Shown piece after piece: positions 59,350 through 64,000 of a stretch of DNA of 64,000 nt. A program made the position numbers and the translations under genes. Under the pieces are notes generated by a model, which saw nothing but the letters and a program-made list of their open reading frames with translations, was not told the origin of the DNA and did not search any database. The stretch comes from Whalleya microplaca (taxonomy: Eukaryota > Ascomycota > Sordariomycetes > Xylariales > Xylariaceae). Where the stretch lies: assembly GCA_022497155.1 (NCBI GenBank), contig MU385718.1:744001-808000 (forward strand), written 5' to 3'. The first letter of the stretch is position 1, and each line of letters opens with the position of its first letter.

Positions 59350-60716
59350 TTACTGCATTATGAAAGCCTTCAAAGATTGTTCTAATTCCCGAACAGATTC
59401 GCCCAGATCATCCAGCATCAAGGGAACAGCCCTGTTCAAAGGGTGACGATTACTATCATCGGTTTTATCTCCCCATCTCTCCTGTTCAATTCTGATCCGT
59501 AATTCCTCCAACCCTTCCTTGATCCGTCTCAACATCCGGATAACCAGCATGGCTATTACGAACATCTGCTCCTCCTCCGGTACTTGAAACTCGCTAACTC
59601 TTATCTTGATCGGAGAGGGAATCGGACACACTGTCGGGTCGTGCTGTCTTAATGGCTCATCGTGTCTTGTCCTGTCCGATTCCGCTCCGGCAACGTCCAC
59701 TCCTGAGAAATTTGAAGTGCCACCACCACTCTCGGGCAAGCTTTCAAAGGACAAGTCGTGCTGTTGCTGATAAGCCACATAATTCCAGAGTCGTTTTATT
59801 ATTGTGCCAACACTCATGACTAGCAGCAGCAGTGCGCCGTTGTCTGCGTCGTACCAACATGATTGACAACTCAGGTGACCTCGCCACAACCGGATAATTT
59901 GTCTAGCTGCATCTAGTGTAATGGAGATGAACCGCGAGTTATGCATGCGATCTAGATCCTTCAGATGGCATAGAAACCGACTGTGCTGCTGAAAACAGTG
60001 GCAGCGAGCTACCTCGCCTCGGCTTCCATGCTCTTGATCATCACTTGTAGAAGTGTGATTACTAGGTACCAACTGCGGACTTCTTTCAGGGGTATTGTAA
60101 GGGTTTATCTCAATAGGTGATTGATTCGGTTGATCTAGGAACGTTAACCATGGTGACTGGCCATCCTGTGTAGTGCAATGTCAGGGCTGGAGCTCACCAC
60201 GAAACAACAAACACAACGAAGACATACTAGGAGTGGTAACTTCAAAACTACTTCAATCAGACGTACCTTTATTGGTGAGCAACTACTGGCGACATCTTCC
60301 ACATTGGTGAATGCATGGTTGCTTGGCACTTCAGGACTCGACAACACACACGATGAATCCGAAAAGGTGTCCATAAACATTTCATCCAGAGTAAAAAGAT
60401 CTTCATTTGGTTGGGAGTGAGACCCTGTGGATGTCTGTGCCGTTGTCGTGGTCGAATGCATCGTTTGTTCCCGATTCTTGTTGGATGTGCTGTTGATCTT
60501 GCCTCTTGTGAATCCCTTCGGCGGTCGGCCTAGTCTTTGGGAAATACTGTAGCGGCACAGATTCCCCGATCTGGTACAAGCTACACACGGATGCCCCCTC
60601 GAACATTTCATCTTTGCTTTGTGGCAGATATCGCAGGCACTTCGGACCTTGTGGGCGACAGGGGTCTGTGTTCGTGTCTCTGTTTGCATCACGACAGGTT
60701 TGATATGGTGAAGCAT
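59350..60716 (-). CDS. AflR-like Zn2Cys6 pathway regulator
   Basis: Two exons, 60716-60267 and 60165-59350, around a 101-nt intron give 421 residues. A second in-frame ATG at 60689 is an alternative start. The zinc cluster is complete: Cys28, Cys31, Cys38, Cys44, Cys47 and Cys54 (RSACDICHKAKMKC...CVACTRSGNLC). It is followed directly by YSISQRLGRPPKG, the AflR-family linker. The C-terminal half matches the AflR regulatory domain in layout: a CHCFQQHSRFLCHLKDL start, a QSCWYDADNGALLLLVMSVG core and an EEEQMFVIAMLVIRMLRRI helix. Proteins of this type switch on aromatic polyketide clusters by binding TCG-N5-CGA-like palindromes. No AflS/AflJ partner gene is visible. It marks the right border of the cluster, and a TATATATATA run lies about 370 nt upstream. 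Confidence 0.9.
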
Positions 60717-61223
60717 AGCTATCAAAGTTACGCAGTGAGATTGATTGATGAACTTCTTAAATTATTCGGTAGTTCCTCCCGCTGAGCAAGACCAAGGATC
60801 ATTTACGTGCTTATCCCAACATTTTGCGACTTAGTCATATGAAAGTGTCGTACATTAATTGTGGATAATGAGGCTTAAGGACATTACGGCCGCTCTGCAG
60901 ATGTTATAAGTAAGCTTATGACGGAGCAGCCTATCTACTTTGTGTTCTACTGGAGGAAGGTTGGTTTGGATATAGCGGACCGAATCAACTGTGCATATGC
61001 ATAGTATACCTTATCTATTGGACAAGCTTACAAAGGACGGATAAGAAACAATCCTAGCCTGTGCACTGACACGTAAGGACAGTATATATATAGAAAGGCG
61101 CGACTACGCCTAATATGTCTGTGCTACCAGGTTTGTAGTTCTCGCCATCGCCATGACTCTTCGGGACTGTTAGCGCTTCCTATTGGCAGTCATAGTACGA
61201 GAGATAGGAACCCTTGAGCCGCC

Positions 61224-61243
61224 ACGAAGGTGGACACCTTCGT
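61224..61243. promoter_or_regulatory. Perfect inverted repeat upstream of the AflR-like gene
   Basis: ACGAAGGTG-GA-CACCTTCGT: nine-base arms and a two-base spacer, about 510 nt before the ATG at 60716. The symmetry suggests a dimer-binding site. It shares AAGGTG/CACCTT half-sites with the PKS promoter. Confidence 0.4.
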
Positions 61244-63958
61244 CTTGAGCCTTGATGTTAGCTCCCGTTGTGGATATGCAGGGTAATATGTTGCGATCAT
61301 TTGATAGAAGCTTAGCTAACTTGAATTCTGATACGCCGTGGAACTTAATTTCCTCTGTCAGACATATAACAGAGGTTCATTAATCTTCTTACTACGTAGT
61401 ACAGATGCTGACGTGCGATGAGACCCTGAAACGCAGTAAGGCTCCTTTACGCCAAATAACTGGCAATCAAATGAAGTTCGGTTCTCATTGGCGATGTAGA
61501 CGTCTCATAGACCTTCACCAATATCTTAATGAATGGCTTAGAGACAGATAAAATAATCCATTTTCATAGGCAACTACGTCTTCTTGTGGCGATACTTATG
61601 GGTACACAGAGATAGTCTATTGCATTGCTGCAATTGATAGAATGCATCCCTGTCAAAAGGAAACCAAAGCGGCCGCAAGGTCTACAGCAGATAGTCCTAT
61701 AGACATCTCCTCTTATTCGGTGCCGCGTATTGGCATAGAGCAACCCCATCTCTAGGTCTAGGTCTCCAATCATCTACTACGTAGTCTGATGAGCTCCGAG
61801 ATACGTTTTGGGGCTTTCTGGTTGCCGAATATATAGAGCTCCCTCCTAAGATGTCGGGTTATTCCTATCAACCGCTTCCGGCTGCAAGAATGGCATGACG
61901 GCCGTCATCTCCAGGTCATGTCACAGGCTGAACTACCTATCAGCTCGGTCATGTCAAAAAGTGGTGTGTATGGCATCATCATCCGGCCCGATAAAATAGC
62001 AATACGGTTCTTATCTATCTCTGCATGAAGGATTCTTTTCTTTCCCCTGTTAGTAGCATGTAATAGTCCCGGCTTCGGCCGGCAGAAATACGACATTGAG
62101 GATGTCGAACCTTAATGTGAATTCATTTCAAAACATGATATTTTTGAACGATCATTATACATTCTCTTGATAACCTGGTATCACTTTGTGTCCTGCCGAA
62201 TTCTGAGGACCCCGGAAGAAGGTAGCCTCGGAGCGCTCGTCATAGATTTCGCTTGGTAACATACGCCCTATAGGGCTGAATGTGGGTCTACATATAGCAG
62301 CCGTCTGTATATGTAAGGGAGGCTCTTGCCCCCTACAGCTTCACTTTGCTCTAACCAATGCTCATCATTAGTTGTTCCAATTTTGGCATATACGACTACA
62401 TATAACCACCTCTCCTTTAATTACCTATTTATCAGCTATATAAGAAGTTGGCATGATAAGTTTGTGATCAGTCCCTTTTTCCAGGGGAGATTGGGAAAAT
62501 GGTTGCCACAAGAGCTTAGTGCTGAAAAGAGATCTTTGACCTAAGTTCAAGAATATCACTTACTTGCTATGGCTATTTCGCCTCCTCGCGCTCAACTAAA
62601 GAACATAACCTTCACTTCACTGAAACAATCACGGCAGCACCTAAATGGAGATTACACGTACTAACTGCAATGGAACTCTATTTTAATATAGATTATACTA
62701 AAAATAGAAATCATTAAAGGTTTGGTCAACTATAAAGTCATTCATATAATTCTTAACTGATGTTATAACACATCGCATAACAACATGAATGCTTGCTACC
62801 TAAGAACACTGGTAGAATACAGTACCTAGACGCTTAGAGCGAATAAATTTATTAACGTGGATGTAAAACTAGTGAGTGCCGTATATTATCCCAGATGTGA
62901 AACTATCGTTCCCATATCGTTCCCACTAAGCTAGTACCCAACCCTTTCTTGTAATGATTCTGAATCCGCCAGTATCACCGTCGATAATAATACTAACAAG
63001 CTCGCTGTTTCAAAGCCCCAGTTCCCCACAAACTAAAAGGTGCGCTAAACTAGTTGTTTAAACAACTACAACATTCACTGATGAGGCTACCTATCAAATG
63101 ACAGGCTGGTGCTTTAAAGATTATCTTCTTTAGCTTATAGGCTATTATCCAGTTTAATGCAGAACGAGACAAATAATTCATCTATATGTGTCATTGTACG
63201 GCAAACGTTTGGGGTTTGTGGCATGTTATATGTGCATAATCCTTTCCTATGGTTACGAGTCTAGTCCATTGCTCCTCGGTTGTTACTGTGGAAAGCAAGA
63301 GTTGACAGACAGTGCCGTTATCTTCACCACATACTATCAAGTGGTCGTCGTGTATTAATGATGTGTCATATACTCGATGCGAGAGAGGAGTCGCCGGAAG
63401 AGTTGATGTTGGAGCTTGTTTGGTGTCGAGGGCAGGCTGATATGCCAAAGATGATGACTGTTCCCAATGAAAGTAGCATGAGATAAACATGAGATGCTCC
63501 TTGATATCAGAAAAAAGCGCACCTAGCGGTGAGGTATAGAGATAAGGGGCCAATGGGGTGGGTCATTTCTGAGTGACTGCCCAAAGTGATAATGGAAACT
63601 GAACCCTGCCATTTCCTCACATTTGGGTGTATTTATTAGAGTATGAAAAGGTTATTCAAACATGATTTGGATATTAATATTGGTCTCAATGGAAGGGCTC
63701 GTGTACCTGGAACCTTTTTTTCTTGCATTCACTTCTTTAATCCAGTATTAGTCCAATCCCGAAGCTTGTTAGCCATTTCAGTGTCTTTAAGATCCCGGCC
63801 CTACTTGAACAATAAATAACTGACAGTCTCATAAAAGGCACTTGGCTTGATCTTTTTTCATACTGCCGACTTATGGCATATTTAGTATAATGAAATAGAC
63901 GCAGGTTATAAGTAGTATAGTAGTTATTATTAGAGAAGTATCATCACTAGAGTCAGAG

Positions 63959-64000
63959 TAGGAGGCAAAGCCTCCTATATATATAAGCCACAGCTTGTGG
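63959..64000. repeat. Paired hairpin sequences at the window edge
   Basis: Two perfect hairpins, TAGGAGGC-AAA-GCCTCCTA (63959-63977) and CCACA-GCT-TGTGG (63988-64000), are joined by a TA-repeat. Such packed short palindromes often mark the ends of small non-autonomous elements. The window stops here, so the element cannot be followed. Confidence 0.4.

Larger units (their letters stand above)
60717..64000. other. Right-flank spacer, no supported gene
   Basis: This AT-rich 3.3 kb holds the promoter of the AflR-like gene and beyond. The longest frame (63191-63553, -) has no proper ATG at its open start and no family resemblance. Notable items are a perfect inverted repeat at 61224-61243 and hairpin sequences at 63959-64000. 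Confidence 0.4.

Noticed and set aside
63191..63553. A 120-codon frame on the - strand
   Set aside because: There is no ATG at the open start, a stop lies just upstream, and no family resemblance was seen; left as unexplained.
1..64000. CRISPR arrays, bacterial operons or prophage
   Set aside because: Spliceosomal introns and fungal gene families throughout show a eukaryotic nuclear sequence; no regularly spaced repeats were seen.

Overview
The window comes from a filamentous ascomycete (Pezizomycotina). Nearly every gene has short spliceosomal introns (about 50-160 nt, GT...AG). The gene set is typically fungal: POM152, fungal Zn2Cys6 regulators, a PDR-type ABCG transporter and a non-reducing polyketide synthase. 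No rRNA, tRNA, CRISPR array or intact transposon was recognised. The exact lineage cannot be fixed from the sequence alone. All exon joins given here were read by eye from splice signals and frame.

Region 1 (about 1-30 kb) is a conserved, housekeeping-like block. It holds an MFS transporter of the monocarboxylate-porter type (743-2277, +), a secreted Ser/Thr/Asn-rich glycoprotein (2906-4665, +), the nuclear pore membrane protein POM152 (5105-8988, -), a UCH37/BAP1-type deubiquitinase (10595-12421, +), a phosphatidylserine synthase of the CHO1 type (13409-14529, -), a HExxH metalloprotease with a jacalin-like C-terminus (16420-18999, -), a Whi5/Nrm1-type cell-cycle repressor (23993-25144, +) and a single-pass Ser/Thr-rich membrane protein (28221-30206, -). 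Long spacers separate these genes and contain simple repeats and many dispersed TAGGTA/TACCTA motifs.

Region 2 (about 31.6-60.7 kb) looks like a secondary-metabolite cluster. It contains a Zn2Cys6 regulator (31650-33572, +), a PDR/ABCG transporter (35210-39868, +), an O-methyltransferase (40943-42480, -), a 2148-residue non-reducing PKS read as SAT-KS-AT-PT-ACP-ACP-TE (44696-51857, -), a decayed FAD-dependent monooxygenase (52743-54441, +) diverging from the PKS, a 4.9-kb gene-poor spacer, and an AflR-like Zn2Cys6 regulator (59350-60716, -). The working model is that the PKS makes an aromatic polyketide, the methyltransferase caps a phenolic oxygen, the ABC protein exports the product, and one or both regulators switch the locus on. 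The hydroxylation step once supplied by the monooxygenase appears to have been lost. I cannot name the product.

Region 3 (60.7-64 kb) has no gene I can support. It holds a perfect inverted repeat upstream of the AflR-like gene and hairpin-forming repeats at the right edge.
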